Assembly (NCBI RefSeq): GCF_016722785.1
Contig: NZ_JAEQNE010000006.1
Coordinates: 1 to 64,000, forward strand
DNA length: 64,000 nucleotides
Reading direction: 5' to 3'
Origin: Ramlibacter monticola
GTDB lineage: Bacteria > Pseudomonadota > Gammaproteobacteria > Burkholderiales > Burkholderiaceae_C
In this document: one piece after another, positions 12,727-23,175 of the stretch
Numbering within the stretch: position 1 is the first letter of the stretch
Layout: each line of letters begins with the position of its first letter
Position numbers and translations under genes: made by a program
The notes under the pieces: generated by a model
Databases searched by the model: none
Told to the model about the DNA's origin: nothing
What the model saw: only the letters and a program-made list of their open reading frames with translations

Positions 12727-13837
12727 CGGTGGCGAGGGTGGCGGTGTCGCGCAGCAGCCGGGCATGCAGGTCCCGGAACCTCTCCTGCACGGAGCGCATT
12801 CTGTCAGGGCTGGTCAGCCAGTCGTCCAGCGCCCCGCAGAGCTTGTCGGGTTTTGCGTTGGACTGCAGCAACTCCGGCACGACGAACTCGCCGCACAGGA
12901 TGTTGGGCAGCCCCACCCAGGGCTGCAGCTGGCGCGGCTTCATCAGCGCATAGGTGAGCCAGCTGGTGCGGTAGGCGATCACCATCGGCCGCTTGAACAG
13001 GGCCGCCTCCAGGGTCGCGGTGCCGCTGGCCACCATGGCGACGTCGCAGGCCGCGAGCGCCCCGTGCGACTGGCCGGCGACGATGGTCAGGTGCCGCGGC
13101 CCCTTGCGGCCGCGCGCGATCTCGCTGATGCGCGACTGCAGCGCGGGCACGGCGGGGATCACGAACCAGGAATCCGGGTGGCGCTTCTCGAGCAGCGCCG
13201 CGGCCTTCAGGAAGCGCCGCGTCAGCGCCTCGACCTCCGAAGCCCGGCTGCCCGGAAGCAGCGCGATCACCTTGCCGTTCAGGGGCAACCCCAGGCTGCG
13301 GCGGGCCGCCATCCGGTCCGGCTCCATCGGGATCACGCTCGCCAGCGGGTGCCCCACGTAGGTGGCCGGCACCCCGTGCTTGGCCAGCAGCTCCGGCTCG
13401 AAGGGGAAGATGCACAGGACGTGGTCGCAGGCCTTCTTCAGCTTCTCCACCCGCTTGCGGCGCCAGGCCCAGATCGAGGGGCAGACGAAGTGCACCGTCT
13501 TCACGCCGTTGGCACGGAGCTGCTCCTCGAGCCCCAGGTTGAAGTCGGGTGCGTCGACGCCGATGAAGACATCGGGGCGCTCCGCCAGCAGCCGCTCGCG
13601 CAGCTGCTCGCGGATGCCGAGGATCTCGCGCAGGTGCTTCAGGACCTCCGCGTAGCCGCTCACCGAGAGCTTCTCCGCCGGCCACCAGGGCTCGAAGCCG
13701 CGCTTCTGCATTTGCGCGCCGCCGATGCCCTGCGCGGACAGCTGCGGCCAGCGCGAGCGCATGGCGTCCAGCACGTGGCCGGCCAGCAGGTCGCCGGACG
13801 CTTCCCCGGCGACCATGGCGAAACGGGGCGAGGCCAT
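12698..13837 (-). CDS. lpxB: lipid-A-disaccharide synthase
   Basis: Joins UDP-2,3-diacylglucosamine and lipid X to the lipid A disaccharide on the inner face of the inner membrane. The 379-aa length is typical for this GT19 enzyme. Seen: [18 protein letters not shown] at the N-terminus, [14 protein letters not shown], the [11 protein letters not shown] region, [11 protein letters not shown], and the C-terminal [20 protein letters not shown] donor-site motif. Start ATG lies immediately after the lpxA stop with no gap. Confidence 0.97.
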   Translation of the reverse strand: MASPRFAMVAGEASGDLLAGHVLDAMRSRWPQLSAQGIGGAQMQKRGFEPWWPAEKLSVSGYAEVLKHLREILGIREQLRERLLAERPDVFIGVDAPDFNLGLEEQLRANGVKTVHFVCPSIWAWRRKRVEKLKKACDHVLCIFPFEPELLAKHGVPATYVGHPLASVIPMEPDRMAARRSLGLPLNGKVIALLPGSRASEVEALTRRFLKAAALLEKRHPDSWFVIPAVPALQSRISEIARGRKGPRHLTIVAGQSHGALAACDVAMVASGTATLEAALFKRPMVIAYRTSWLTYALMKPRQLQPWVGLPNILCGEFVVPELLQSNAKPDKLCGALDDWLTSPDRMRSVQERFRDLHARLLRDTATLATDAIEKVLAA

Positions 13838-14626
13838 CTAGCGAGCGATCCCGCGCGTGGCGCCGGCAAGGAAGGCGCCCATGAGCGCCACGTCGGCGGA
13901 CGCTTCCGGCGTGGCTTGCGCCAGCGCCGCGATCGCCTCGCGGGCGGACTCCAGCGTGCGGCCTTCGCGGTACAGCAGCTTGTGCATCTGCTTGACCGCC
14001 GCGATGCGCTCGTTGCTGAAATCGCGCCGACGCAGTCCCACGGCATTGATGCCGCGCACGGCCAGCGGGTTGCCGTCCACCAGCATGTAGGGCGGGATGT
14101 CCTGCGACACCGCGCTGGCGAAGCCCAGCATCGCATGGGCGCCGACCTTGACGAACTGGTGGATGCCCGTGAGGCCGCCGACGGTGACCCAGTCGCCCAG
14201 CTCCACGTGGCCGGCCAGCGTGGCGTTGTTGGCGAGCGTGGTGTGGCTGCCCACCACGCAGTCGTGCGCGATGTGGGTGTAGGCCATGATCCAGTTGTCG
14301 TCGCCGATGCGCGTGACGGCCTTGTCCTGCACCGTGCCGACGTGCAGCGTGACGAATTCGCGGATCGTGTTGCGATCGCCGATCACCAGCTCGGTCGGCT
14401 CCCCCTGGTACTTCTTGTCCTGGTTGGCCGCGCCGATGGAGCCGAACTGGAAGATGCGGTTGTCGCGGCCGATCGTGGTGTGGCCCTCGATCACGACGTG
14501 GGGCCCCACCGTGGTGCCGGCGGCGATCTTCACGTGCGGGCCCACCAGCGTGTAGGCGCCGATCACGACACTCTCGTCCAGCTCCGCCTGCGGATCGACG
14601 ATCGCGGTGGGATGGATGTTCGCCAA
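13838..14626 (-). CDS. lpxA: UDP-N-acetylglucosamine acyltransferase
   Basis: First step of lipid A synthesis: transfers a hydroxyacyl chain from ACP to UDP-GlcNAc. The left-handed beta-helix hexapeptide repeats start at [13 protein letters not shown]. His121 in [10 protein letters not shown] corresponds to the catalytic His125 of E. coli. The start is TTG at 14626, preceded by AGGAG at 7 bases, giving 262 aa, the same length as E. coli LpxA. A 13-residue upstream extension would lack a site. The C-terminal helical region ([10 protein letters not shown] type) is present. Confidence 0.96.
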   Translation of the reverse strand: MANIHPTAIVDPQAELDESVVIGAYTLVGPHVKIAAGTTVGPHVVIEGHTTIGRDNRIFQFGSIGAANQDKKYQGEPTELVIGDRNTIREFVTLHVGTVQDKAVTRIGDDNWIMAYTHIAHDCVVGSHTTLANNATLAGHVELGDWVTVGGLTGIHQFVKVGAHAMLGFASAVSQDIPPYMLVDGNPLAVRGINAVGLRRRDFSNERIAAVKQMHKLLYREGRTLESAREAIAALAQATPEASADVALMGAFLAGATRGIAR

Positions 14627-14640
14627 GGAACGCTCCTGCG

Positions 14641-15084
14641 TCAGGCGACGGTGCGCATCGTGCACATGAGCTCGGCCTCGCAGGCGATCTCCTCGCCCAC
14701 CCGGGCCGTGCCCTTGAACTTGTAGATGCCGGCCTTGTGGCGCAGCAGCTCGACGTCCATCACCAGCTGGTCGCCCGGCTCGACCGGGCGCTTGAAGCGC
14801 GCGCCGTCGATGCCGGCGAAATAGATCACGGAGTTCGGGTCGCGCGAGCCGGACTCGTCGGCGAAGGCCAGCAGCCCGGCCGTCTGCGCCATGGCTTCCA
14901 GCATCAGCACGCCCGGCATCACCGGCCGGTGCGGGAAGTGGCCGACGAAGAAGGGTTCGTTGATGGTCACGTTCTTCAGCGCCCGGATCGACTTGCCGGG
15001 ATCGACGGCGAGCACGCGGTCCACCAGCAGGATCGGGTAGCGGTGCGGCAGTTTCTTGAGGATCTGGTGGATGTCCATCGTCAT
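14641..15084 (-). CDS. fabZ: 3-hydroxyacyl-[ACP] dehydratase FabZ
   Basis: Hot-dog-fold dehydratase of fatty acid elongation. The 147-aa protein has the active-site His49 in [12 protein letters not shown] and Glu63 in [10 protein letters not shown]. The start codon overlaps the lpxD stop (ATGA), and lpxA follows after 14 bases, the conserved lpxD-fabZ-lpxA order that couples fatty acid and lipid A supply. Confidence 0.97.
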   Translation of the reverse strand: MTMDIHQILKKLPHRYPILLVDRVLAVDPGKSIRALKNVTINEPFFVGHFPHRPVMPGVLMLEAMAQTAGLLAFADESGSRDPNSVIYFAGIDGARFKRPVEPGDQLVMDVELLRHKAGIYKFKGTARVGEEIACEAELMCTMRTVA

Positions 15085-16076
15085 GGTTCGTTCTCTTCGG
15101 GCCGGGGGCCGAGCGCTTTCTCGAGCGCCTTGATGCGGTCGCGCAGCGTGTGCAGCTGCTTCAGGGTGGCGGCGTTCTTTTCCCAGCTCGCATTGTCGTC
15201 GATGGGAAAGATGCCCGTATAAAGGCCCGGCTTCAGGATGGAGCGCGCCACGAAGGAGCCGGACGAGATGGTCACCCGGTCGCCGATGGTGAGGTGGCCG
15301 AGGATCATGGCCGCGCCGCCGAGCATGCAGTGGCGGCCGATGTTGGCGCTGCCGGCGATGCCGACGCAGCCGGCGATCGCGGTGTGGGCGCCGATGCGGC
15401 AGTTGTGGCCGACCTGGATCAGGTTGTCCATCTTCACGCCGTCCTCGATCACCGTGTCGGCCAGCGCGCCGCGGTCGATGCAGGTGTTGGCGCCGATCTC
15501 CACGTCGTCGCCGATGCGCACGGCGCCGAGCTGCTCGATCTTCTCCCACGCGCCCTGGTTCGGCGCGAAGCCGAAGCCGTCGGCGCCGATCACCACGCCC
15601 GCGTGCAGGAGGCAGCGCGCGCCGATCGTGCAGTCCTCGCCCACGTACACGCGCGCCTTCAGCACGGTGCCGGCGCCGATGCGCGCGCCCCGCTCCACCA
15701 CGCAGTGCGCGCCGATGCGGGCGCCTTCGCCGATCACGGCGTCGTCCGCGATCGCCGCGCTCGGGTGGATCGCGGGGCCTTCGGGTCGGGCCTGCGCGCG
15801 CTTCCACAGCTGCGTGACGCGCGCGAAATAGAGGTAGGGGTCGTCGACGACGATGCAGGCGCCGCGGGCCAGTGCCTGCTCGCGCAGGGCCGGCGCCACG
15901 ATCACGCAGCCGGCGCGCGAGGCGTCCAGCTGCTGCCGGTATTTCGGATTGCTGAGGAAGGCCAGCTGCGCCGGCTGCGCGGCTTCGAGCGGCGCGAGGC
16001 CCTCGATGCGCAGCGACGCGTCGCCATGGAGCTCGCCGCCGAGCGCCGCGATGATCTCGCCGAGTTGCAGCGCCAC
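15081..16076 (-). CDS. lpxD: UDP-3-O-(3-hydroxyacyl)glucosamine N-acyltransferase
   Basis: Third lipid A step: N-acylation from hydroxyacyl-ACP. The N-terminal uridine-binding domain (residues ~1-95, with [13 protein letters not shown]) is followed by hexapeptide beta-helix repeats, with catalytic His in the [17 protein letters not shown] region, and a C-terminal helical tail. The start is GTG at 16076 after a GGGGGA site. It is 16 bases from ompH. Confidence 0.97.
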   Translation of the reverse strand: MALQLGEIIAALGGELHGDASLRIEGLAPLEAAQPAQLAFLSNPKYRQQLDASRAGCVIVAPALREQALARGACIVVDDPYLYFARVTQLWKRAQARPEGPAIHPSAAIADDAVIGEGARIGAHCVVERGARIGAGTVLKARVYVGEDCTIGARCLLHAGVVIGADGFGFAPNQGAWEKIEQLGAVRIGDDVEIGANTCIDRGALADTVIEDGVKMDNLIQVGHNCRIGAHTAIAGCVGIAGSANIGRHCMLGGAAMILGHLTIGDRVTISSGSFVARSILKPGLYTGIFPIDDNASWEKNAATLKQLHTLRDRIKALEKALGPRPEENEP

Positions 16077-16092
16077 GGGATCCCCCGGTCGG

Positions 16093-16602
16093 TCAGCGCG
16101 CCGAGTTGAGCGCCTTGATCACCTTGTCGGTGATGTCGTGCTTGGGGTTGATGTAGACGGCTTCCTGCAGGATCAGGTCGTACTTCTCCTGTTCGGCCAC
16201 CTGGCGCACCACGCGGTTGGCGCGGTCCAGCACCTGCTGCAGTTCCTCGTTCTTGCGCGCGTTCAGGTCTTCCTGGAATTCGCGGCGCTTGCGCTGGAAT
16301 TCGCGGTCCTGGTCGACCAGCTGCTTCTGCCGCTGGCCGCGCTGCAGTTCCGACAGCGTCGCCGCCTCGCGCTCGAACTTGTCCGAGGCGGTCTTCAGCG
16401 AGGTGCCCAGATCGTTGAGCTCCTTCTCGCGCCGCGCGAACTCCTGTTCCAGCTTCGACTGCGCGGCCTTCGCGGAGTTGGCTTCGCGGAAGATGCGATC
16501 GGTGTTCACGAACCCCACGCGGAAGTCCTCGGCCTGCACCTGGGCGGCGAGCGCCAGGGCACCCAGCAGGAACGCCACGCCGTGGCGGAAAAGATACTTC
16601 AT
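16093..16602 (-). CDS. ompH: OmpH/Skp periplasmic chaperone
   Basis: Periplasmic holdase that escorts unfolded outer-membrane proteins to BamA. It has a signal peptide ([20 protein letters not shown], cleavage after QVQA near residue 24), then [16 protein letters not shown] long charged coiled coil (Glu, Lys, Arg, Gln rich) forms the tentacles. The 169-aa length is typical. Its ATG overlaps the bamA stop by one base (TGATG). Confidence 0.95.
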   Translation of the reverse strand: MKYLFRHGVAFLLGALALAAQVQAEDFRVGFVNTDRIFREANSAKAAQSKLEQEFARREKELNDLGTSLKTASDKFEREAATLSELQRGQRQKQLVDQDREFQRKRREFQEDLNARKNEELQQVLDRANRVVRQVAEQEKYDLILQEAVYINPKHDITDKVIKALNSAR

Positions 16603-18896
16603 CAGAAGGAGGTACCGATCTGGAATTGGAAACGCTGGATTCTATCGCCTGGCTGGGTACGGAACGGTTCGGCAATGGCGATGCGCAGCGGGCCGATCGG
16701 CGACAGCCAGGACAGGCCGATGCCGGCGGAAGCCCGCAGGTCCGAGGCCCGCACCGGCTGGTTCTCGGCGAACACGTTGCCCATGTCGACGAACCCGAAC
16801 AGCCGCAGCGAGCGGTCGTTGCCGGCCCCCGGGAAGGGCGTGATGACCTCGGCGTTCAAAGTGACCTTGCGGGCGCCGCCGATGGAGGCGCCGGTCACGT
16901 CCTTCGGGCCCAGGGTACCCTGCTGGTAGCCGCGCACGGAGCCCAGGCCGCCCGAATAGAAGTTCTTGAACACCGGATAGGGCCGGCCCGCCAGGCCCGT
17001 GCCCCAGCCGATCTCGCCGTTGAAGGCCAGCGTGTAGAGCCGCGACAGCGGCATGAAGAGCTGGCCCTGGTAGTTGGCGCGCAGGTAGCGCGCGTCGCCG
17101 GTCACGCCCCATTCGCCCGAGAAGCGCTGGAAGCGGCCGCGGCTGGGGGTCAGCGCGCTGTCGCGGTCGTCGCGCGACCAGCCCACCGTCAGCGGGATGG
17201 TCCGGCTGATGGTGCCGAAGCGGTCGGCGTAATCCAGGTAGGCCGCCGGGATGCTGGTGCCGGGGCGGATCTCGGTGCGCTCGAAGCTGCCGCCGAAGAA
17301 CACCGTGTCCACCTCGCTGAAGGGCACGCCGAATCGCATGCCCACGCCGGCCGTCACCAGCTGGTAGTTGCCGCCCTGCTCGTCGTACGGGCGCGAGGTG
17401 CGGTAGTAGGCGTCCAGCGTGCGCGAGACGCCGTTGGCCGTGAAGTACGGATCCACCGAGGTCAGCGCGAAGGTGCGGTTGAACTTGCTGGTGTTGACCT
17501 CGGCGCTCAGGTAGTTGCCGGTGCCGAAGGCGTTCTCCTGCCGGATCGAGAACGACAGCGCCAGCTTTTCGGCGCTGGAGAAGCCGGCACCGAGCTGCAG
17601 GCTGCCGGTGGGGCGCTCCGTCACGGTGACGTTCAGGTCCACCTGGTCGGGCGCGCCCGGCACGTCGCCGGTCTCGATGTTGACGTCCTTGAAGAAGCCC
17701 AGGCGGTCCACGCGGTCGCGCGAGAGCTTGATCTTGTCGGCGTCGTACCAGCTCGATTCGAACTGGCGGAACTCGCGCCGGATCACTTCGTCGCGGGTGC
17801 GGTTGTTGCCGGCGATGTTGATGCGGCGCACGTAGGCGCGGCGCGAGGGCTCCGCCACCAGCGTGAAGAACACGCGGTTGTTGGTGCGGTCGATCTCGGG
17901 GCGGGCCTCCACCTGGGCGAAGGCATAGCCGAAGTTGCCGAAGTAATCGGTGAAGCCCTTGGTGGTGGCGGTCACCTGGTCGGCGTTGTAGGGCTCGCCC
18001 GGGCGGATCGCCACCAGGGATTTGAATTCCTCTTCCTTGCCGAGGTAGTCGCCTTCCAGCTTCACCCCGGACACCACGTAGCGTTCGCCTTCCGAGATGT
18101 TGATGGTGACGCTGATGTCCTGCTTGTTCGGCGAGATCGCCACTTGGGTGGAATCGATGCGGAACTCGAGGAAGCCGCGCTGCAGGTAGTAGGAGCGCAG
18201 GGCTTCCAGGTCGGCGTTGAGCTTGGCGCGCGAATAGCGGTCCGACTTGGTGTACCAGGACAGCCACCCGCCGGTGTCCAGGTCCATCAGGCCCAGCAGC
18301 TGCTTCTCGTTGAAGCTGCGGTTGCCGATGATGTGCATCTCCTTGATGCGGGTCGGCTCGCCTTCGTTCACGCTGAACGTGAGGTTCACGCGGTTGCGCT
18401 CGATGGGAGTGACGGTGGTCACCACCTCCGCGCCGTAGAGGCTGCGGTTGATGTACTGGCGCTTGAGTTCCTGCTCGGCGCGGTCGGCCAGGGCCTGGTC
18501 GTAGGGGCGGCCCTCGGTCAGGCCGATCTCGCGCAGCGCCTTCTTCAGCGTGTCCTTGTCGAACTCCTTGGTGCCCACGAAGTCGACGTCGGCCACCGTG
18601 GGGCGCTCCTCCACGACCACGATCAGCACGTCGCCCTGCACTTCCAGGCGCACGTCCTTGAACAGGCCCAATGCGAACAGGGCCCGGATCGCGGCCGAGC
18701 CCTTGTCGTCGTTGTACTGGTCGCCGACCCGGAACGGCAGCGAGCCGAAGACCGTTCCCGGCTCCACCCGCTGCAGGCCCTCGACGCGGATGTCGCGCAC
18801 CGTGAACGGATCCACCGCCCAGGAATTCGCCGCGAAGGCCAGCACGCACACGGCCGAAACGGTGCGCGCGCGGAAGCGCTTGAAATGTTTCTTCAT
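16602..18896 (-). CDS. bamA: outer membrane protein assembly factor BamA
   Basis: Central Omp85 subunit of the beta-barrel assembly machine. A signal peptide (cleaved near residue 27, NSWA|VDPF) precedes five POTRA domains (~28-420, the first starting FTVRDIRVEGLQRV). A C-terminal 16-strand barrel follows, with the conserved loop-6 motif VRGYQ in the segment GGLGSVRGYQQGTLGPKD. It ends in aromatic F764 (QFQIGTSF), the Bam recognition signal. At 764 aa it is close to the family norm. The context with rseP and ompH is canonical. Confidence 0.98.
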   Translation of the reverse strand: MKKHFKRFRARTVSAVCVLAFAANSWAVDPFTVRDIRVEGLQRVEPGTVFGSLPFRVGDQYNDDKGSAAIRALFALGLFKDVRLEVQGDVLIVVVEERPTVADVDFVGTKEFDKDTLKKALREIGLTEGRPYDQALADRAEQELKRQYINRSLYGAEVVTTVTPIERNRVNLTFSVNEGEPTRIKEMHIIGNRSFNEKQLLGLMDLDTGGWLSWYTKSDRYSRAKLNADLEALRSYYLQRGFLEFRIDSTQVAISPNKQDISVTINISEGERYVVSGVKLEGDYLGKEEEFKSLVAIRPGEPYNADQVTATTKGFTDYFGNFGYAFAQVEARPEIDRTNNRVFFTLVAEPSRRAYVRRINIAGNNRTRDEVIRREFRQFESSWYDADKIKLSRDRVDRLGFFKDVNIETGDVPGAPDQVDLNVTVTERPTGSLQLGAGFSSAEKLALSFSIRQENAFGTGNYLSAEVNTSKFNRTFALTSVDPYFTANGVSRTLDAYYRTSRPYDEQGGNYQLVTAGVGMRFGVPFSEVDTVFFGGSFERTEIRPGTSIPAAYLDYADRFGTISRTIPLTVGWSRDDRDSALTPSRGRFQRFSGEWGVTGDARYLRANYQGQLFMPLSRLYTLAFNGEIGWGTGLAGRPYPVFKNFYSGGLGSVRGYQQGTLGPKDVTGASIGGARKVTLNAEVITPFPGAGNDRSLRLFGFVDMGNVFAENQPVRASDLRASAGIGLSWLSPIGPLRIAIAEPFRTQPGDRIQRFQFQIGTSF

Positions 18897-18961
18897 CGAA
18901 TCAGGAAAGGGCGCCGGCGAATCCGCGCGGGATCAGCGGCAGCGACTACAGCTATGTTGTT

Positions 18962-20341
18962 CTATCCAAAGAAGCGGGCGACGTCGTTGAACAGCGCGAT
19001 CGACATCATCACCAGCAGCACCGCGACGCCACCGCGCTGCAGGCGCTCCATCCAGGCGTCGGAGACGCTCCGGCCCGTGATGGCCTCCCAAAGATAATAC
19101 ATCAGGTGTCCCCCGTCCAAGACGGGCAGCGGCAGCAGGTTCAGCACCCCGAGGCTGACGCTGATCAGGGCGAGGAACAGCAGGTACTGCGTGAGCCCGA
19201 GGCTCGCGGACTTGCCCGCGTAGTCGGCGATGGTGAGAGGTCCGGAAAGATTCTTTACCGAAGCTTGACCGACCACCATGCGGCCCATCATGCGCAGGGT
19301 GAGCGCCGAGACCTCCCAGGTCTTCTCCACGCCCTTCCACAGCCCGTCGACCGGGCCGCTGCGCACCGTTACCATCGCGGGCGGAGCGCCCACGTAGGCG
19401 GCGATGCGACCGAAGGGGGGCACCGTGCGGTCGGCGTTCACCACGTCCGGGGTGACCTGCAGCTGCACGCGCTGGCCCGCCCGGTCGACGTCCCAGGTGG
19501 CCGCGAGGCCGCGGCCGCCCTGCACCTGCGTGCGGATCAGGTCGCGCAGCTGCTGCGCGTCGCCCACCGGCTGCTGGCCCACCCGCAGCACCACGTCGCC
19601 CTTGCGCAGGCCGGCCCGTTCGGCGGCGCCGCCGGCCATCACCTCGCCCAGCACCGGCGGGCTCCAGGGCGAGACGATGCCGACCTTGCGCAGCAGCTGG
19701 GCGTCGGCATCGCGCACGTTCAGGGTGGACAGCGGCAGCAGCACCTCGCGCCGGCCGCCGGAGCCTTCGCGCGCCAGGGTCAGGCGCAGGTCGCGGCCGT
19801 CGAGCGCCCCGCGCGTGAGCAGCCAGCGCAGTTCCTCGAAGGACTCCATCGGTTCGACCGTGTCACCTTCGAGGGCGGCGCCTTCCACCCGTTCACCGCC
19901 GCGCAGGCCGGCCTCGGCCGCGATCGAGCCCGCGACGGGGCTGCCGAGGATCGGCTGCGGCTCCTGCACCCCGGTCCAGTTGACGATCGAATAGAGCAGC
20001 ACCGCCAGCAGCAGGTTGGCGAGCGGGCCGGCGGCCACGATGGCCACCCGCGAGCGCAGCGGCTGGGTGTTGAAGGCGCGATGGCGCTCCGACGCATCGA
20101 CCGGGCCCTCGCGCTCGTCCAGCATCTTCACGAAGCCGCCCAGCGGGAAGGCGCCGATCACGAACTCGGTGTCCTGCCCCGGGCGCGGCCGGCGCGCCTT
20201 CCACGTGTAAAGCGCCTTGCCGAAGCCGACCGAGAAGCGCAGCACCTTCACGCCGCAGGCGACGGCCACGCGGTAGTGGCCGTATTCGTGCACCGCGATC
20301 AGCAGGCCGAGCGCGACGATGAAGGCAATGACGGTCAGCAT
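18962..20341 (-). CDS. rseP: RIP metalloprotease RseP
   Basis: Site-2 intramembrane protease that releases envelope-stress sigma factors. Zinc motif HEYGH at residues 18-22 lies within the first membrane helix. Two periplasmic PDZ domains cover ~115-310 (second: AERAGLRKGDVVLRVGQQP). The third zinc ligand, Asp409, is in PLPVLDGGHLMYY. Four membrane helices in all over 459 aa. It lies between dxr and bamA, 10 and 65 bases away. Confidence 0.97.
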   Translation of the reverse strand: MLTVIAFIVALGLLIAVHEYGHYRVAVACGVKVLRFSVGFGKALYTWKARRPRPGQDTEFVIGAFPLGGFVKMLDEREGPVDASERHRAFNTQPLRSRVAIVAAGPLANLLLAVLLYSIVNWTGVQEPQPILGSPVAGSIAAEAGLRGGERVEGAALEGDTVEPMESFEELRWLLTRGALDGRDLRLTLAREGSGGRREVLLPLSTLNVRDADAQLLRKVGIVSPWSPPVLGEVMAGGAAERAGLRKGDVVLRVGQQPVGDAQQLRDLIRTQVQGGRGLAATWDVDRAGQRVQLQVTPDVVNADRTVPPFGRIAAYVGAPPAMVTVRSGPVDGLWKGVEKTWEVSALTLRMMGRMVVGQASVKNLSGPLTIADYAGKSASLGLTQYLLFLALISVSLGVLNLLPLPVLDGGHLMYYLWEAITGRSVSDAWMERLQRGGVAVLLVMMSIALFNDVARFFG

Positions 20342-20351
20342 CGAAAGTCCC

Positions 20352-21542
20352 CTAGGCCGGAAGCCGGCCGATCGCCTGTTCCGCCGCGCGGCGGGCCCGG
20401 GCGTCCAGTTCCAGCAGATCCTGCAGCGAATGCGGCTTCGTGGGAAGGACGGCCGTCAGGGTTGCAAGGTTTACCGAGTGGATCTGGTCGAAGCGGATGC
20501 GCCGCTCCAGGAAGGCGGCCACGGCCACCTCGTTGGCGGCGTTGAGCACCGCCGTGGTTCCCGGCGCGGCGGCCAGGGCATCCCAGGCCAGCTGGAGGCC
20601 GGGGAAGCGCTCGCGGTGGCCGCGGCTGTCGAGCGACTCGAAGCTCATGTCGGCCAGCGCGCCGAAGTCGAGCGCCTGCGCGCCGGACTCCACCCGTTCC
20701 GGCCAGGCCAGGCCGTAGGCGATGGGCACCCGCATGTCCGGCGTGCCGAGCTGCGCCACGACCGAAGTGTCGCGGTACTGCACCATCGAGTGGATCACGC
20801 TCTGCGGGTGGATCACCACCTGCAGGCGCTGCGGCGCCAGGCCGAACAGGTAGCGGGCCTCGATCACCTCCAGCGCCTTGTTCATCATGGTGGCGGAGTC
20901 GACCGAGATCTTGCGGCCCATCACCCAGTTCGGGTGGGCGCAGGCCTGCTCCGGCGTCACCGCGCGCAGGCTCTCCGGCGCGCGGGTGCGGAAGGGCCCC
21001 CCCGAGGCGGTGAGGATGATCTTCTCGACCCGCGCCTCCCAGGTGGACGGATCCTCCGGCAGCGACTGGAAGATCGCCGAGTGCTCGCTGTCGATCGGCA
21101 GCAGGCGCGCGCCGCCCTGGCGCACCGCCTGCAGGAACAATTCGCCGCCGACCACCAGGGCCTCCTTGTTCGCCAGCAGCAGCTTCTTGCCGGCGCGGGC
21201 CGCGGCGATGCAGGACGACAGGCCGGCGGCGCCGACGATGGCGGCCATCACCGTGTCGACCGATTCGTGGGCGGCGACCGTGTCCAGTGCGGCGGCGCCC
21301 CACAGGACGCGCGTGGGCAGGCCGCTGGATTCGAGCCTGGCGGCGAGCGCGCGGCCGGCCTCCTCGCCCGCCATGACGGCGAAGGCGGGGCGGAAGCGCA
21401 GGCACTGCTGCAGCATCGGCTCGACGCGCGAACCGGCGCTGAGGGCGAAGACTTCGAAGCGCTCCGGATGGCGCGCCACCACGTCCAGCGTGTTGGCCCC
21501 GATCGAACCGGTGGAGCCGAGGACGGCAAGGCGTTGTTTCAT
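20352..21542 (-). CDS. dxr: 1-deoxy-D-xylulose 5-phosphate reductoisomerase
   Basis: Second MEP-pathway enzyme, converting DXP to MEP with NADPH. It has nucleotide-binding GSTGSIG at 9-15, the NKEAL segment in LLANKEALVVGG, metal ligands in LLPIDSEHSAIFQSL, and ILTASGGPFR. The start ATG overlaps the cdsA stop (ATGA). A length of 396 aa is standard. It feeds UppS, encoded two genes upstream in the same operon, with isoprenoid precursors. Confidence 0.97.
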   Translation of the reverse strand: MKQRLAVLGSTGSIGANTLDVVARHPERFEVFALSAGSRVEPMLQQCLRFRPAFAVMAGEEAGRALAARLESSGLPTRVLWGAAALDTVAAHESVDTVMAAIVGAAGLSSCIAAARAGKKLLLANKEALVVGGELFLQAVRQGGARLLPIDSEHSAIFQSLPEDPSTWEARVEKIILTASGGPFRTRAPESLRAVTPEQACAHPNWVMGRKISVDSATMMNKALEVIEARYLFGLAPQRLQVVIHPQSVIHSMVQYRDTSVVAQLGTPDMRVPIAYGLAWPERVESGAQALDFGALADMSFESLDSRGHRERFPGLQLAWDALAAAPGTTAVLNAANEVAVAAFLERRIRFDQIHSVNLATLTAVLPTKPHSLQDLLELDARARRAAEQAIGRLPA

Positions 21543-22393
21543 CGTTGGGCCAGGGTGGCCAGCATCATGGCGAGGGGCAGCGTCGGCAGGAGGGCATCGA
21601 CCCGATCCAGCACGCCGCCGTGGCCGGGCAGCAGCTGGCTCGAGTCCTTGATGCCCGCGCTGCGCTTGACGAGGGATTCGGCGAGGTCGCCGACCACGCT
21701 CATGGCGGCGAGGAAGATGGCGGCGAGAACGACCACGGGCCAGCCCAGGCCGGCCAGCACGGAATAGAGGCTGGGCACTTGGGCATGGGCCGCGCTGTCG
21801 GCCAGGGCCCAGGCCACGGCCAGCACCACGACGCCGAGCATGCCGCCCCACACCCCTTCCCAGCTCTTCTTCGGGCTGATGACCGGGGCCAGCTTGCGCT
21901 GCGTGAACTTGCCGCCGATGGCGCGGCCGGCGAAGTAGGCGAAGATGTCCGCCACCCACACCAGCACGAGGATCGACAGCAGGAAGTTGACGCCGATGAC
22001 GCGGGCCTGCGCCATCGCCAGCCAGGCCAGCGCCAGCGCCAGCACGCCGACCGGCACGCGCAGGGCGCGCGGGATCTTCGGCCAGCCGTCGACGCCGGCA
22101 CGCACCAGGGCCGCGCCGGCCAGCACCCAGGCGGCGCCGACGAACGCCCACAGCACGGCGGACGGACGCTGCGGCCACCCCAGCGCCCAGGCGCCGGCGC
22201 ACAGGGCCAGCGTCACGACGCCCAGCAGGATGTTCGTGCCCGGCGACAGGCCGTTGAGGCGGCCCCATTCCCAACCGCCGGCGGCGATCAGGACGAGGGT
22301 GATGGCGAGGAAGGGCTCCGGCGTCTTCCAGAACAGGGCCGGCAGCAGGATCGCCAGCAGGACGATGGCCGTGATCACGCGCTGCTTCAGCAT
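21539..22393 (-). CDS. cdsA: phosphatidate cytidylyltransferase
   Basis: Makes CDP-diacylglycerol for phospholipids in the inner membrane. The 284-aa protein has about eight hydrophobic helices and ends with the CDP-DAG synthase signature, SLVKRSAGIKDSSQLLPGHG followed by GVLDRVDALLPTLP. The start ATG lies 13 bases from uppS; coupling to dxr is by ATGA. Confidence 0.96.
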   Translation of the reverse strand: MLKQRVITAIVLLAILLPALFWKTPEPFLAITLVLIAAGGWEWGRLNGLSPGTNILLGVVTLALCAGAWALGWPQRPSAVLWAFVGAAWVLAGAALVRAGVDGWPKIPRALRVPVGVLALALAWLAMAQARVIGVNFLLSILVLVWVADIFAYFAGRAIGGKFTQRKLAPVISPKKSWEGVWGGMLGVVVLAVAWALADSAAHAQVPSLYSVLAGLGWPVVVLAAIFLAAMSVVGDLAESLVKRSAGIKDSSQLLPGHGGVLDRVDALLPTLPLAMMLATLAQR

Positions 22394-22406
22394 CGCGGCA
22401 CCTCGT

Positions 22407-23144
22407 TCAGGCGGCCTTGCGGCTCACGCGCGGGCTGGGGTCGGCGACCTGTTCGGAGGTGCGGCCGAAGCGGCGTTCGCGCCGGCCGTAGTCGGCGATG
22501 GCGGCGTCGAGCGCGGCGTCGTCGAATTCGGGCCACAGCTTGTCGGTGAAGTACAGCTCGCTGTAGGCCGCCTGCCAGAGCAGGAAATTGCTGATGCGCT
22601 GCTCGCCGCCGGTGCGGATCAGGAGGTCCGGGTCGGGCACGTGCGCCAGCGCCATGGCACCCGCCAGGTTGTCCTCGGTGATCTCTTCGCCGCGCGCGGC
22701 GAGCCTGGCGGCGGCCTGGGCGATGTCCCAGCGGCCGCCGTAGTTGAAGCAGATGTTGAAGGTCAGGCGCGTGTTGCCCGCCGTCAGCGCCTCGGCCTGC
22801 GCGAGGCCGTTGCGCACCTTCTCGGACAGGCGCGTGCGGTCCCCCACGAAGAGGATGCGCACGCCCTCGGCCTGCAGCTGCGGCACCTCGCGCGAGAGCG
22901 CCACGGCCAGCAGCTCCATCAGGCCGGACACCTCGTCGGCGGGCCGCTTCCAGTTCTCGGAGGAGAAGGCGAACACGGTCAGCGCGCGCACGCCGAGGTC
23001 GCCGCAGCGGCGGACGCAGGCACGCAGGGCGTCGACGCCCTTCTTGTGGCCGGCCACGCGCGGCAGGAAGCGCTTGGTGGCCCAGCGGCCGTTGCCATCC
23101 ATGACGATGGCGATGTGGTGCGGGATGGCGCGCTTGGCGGTCAT
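22407..23144 (-). CDS. uppS: undecaprenyl diphosphate synthase
   Basis: cis-Prenyltransferase that makes the C55 carrier lipid for peptidoglycan and O-antigen. Asp16 in IAIVMDGNGRWA binds Mg-pyrophosphate. FAFSSENWKRP and the RTGGEQRISNFLLWQAAYSEL region are intact. Its 245 aa match the family. Part of the pyrH-frr-uppS-cdsA-dxr operon. Confidence 0.97.
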   Translation of the reverse strand: MTAKRAIPHHIAIVMDGNGRWATKRFLPRVAGHKKGVDALRACVRRCGDLGVRALTVFAFSSENWKRPADEVSGLMELLAVALSREVPQLQAEGVRILFVGDRTRLSEKVRNGLAQAEALTAGNTRLTFNICFNYGGRWDIAQAAARLAARGEEITEDNLAGAMALAHVPDPDLLIRTGGEQRISNFLLWQAAYSELYFTDKLWPEFDDAALDAAIADYGRRERRFGRTSEQVADPSPRVSRKAA

Positions 23145-23175
23145 GAAGGGAGGATGGAAGACGGACGCCTCGGCG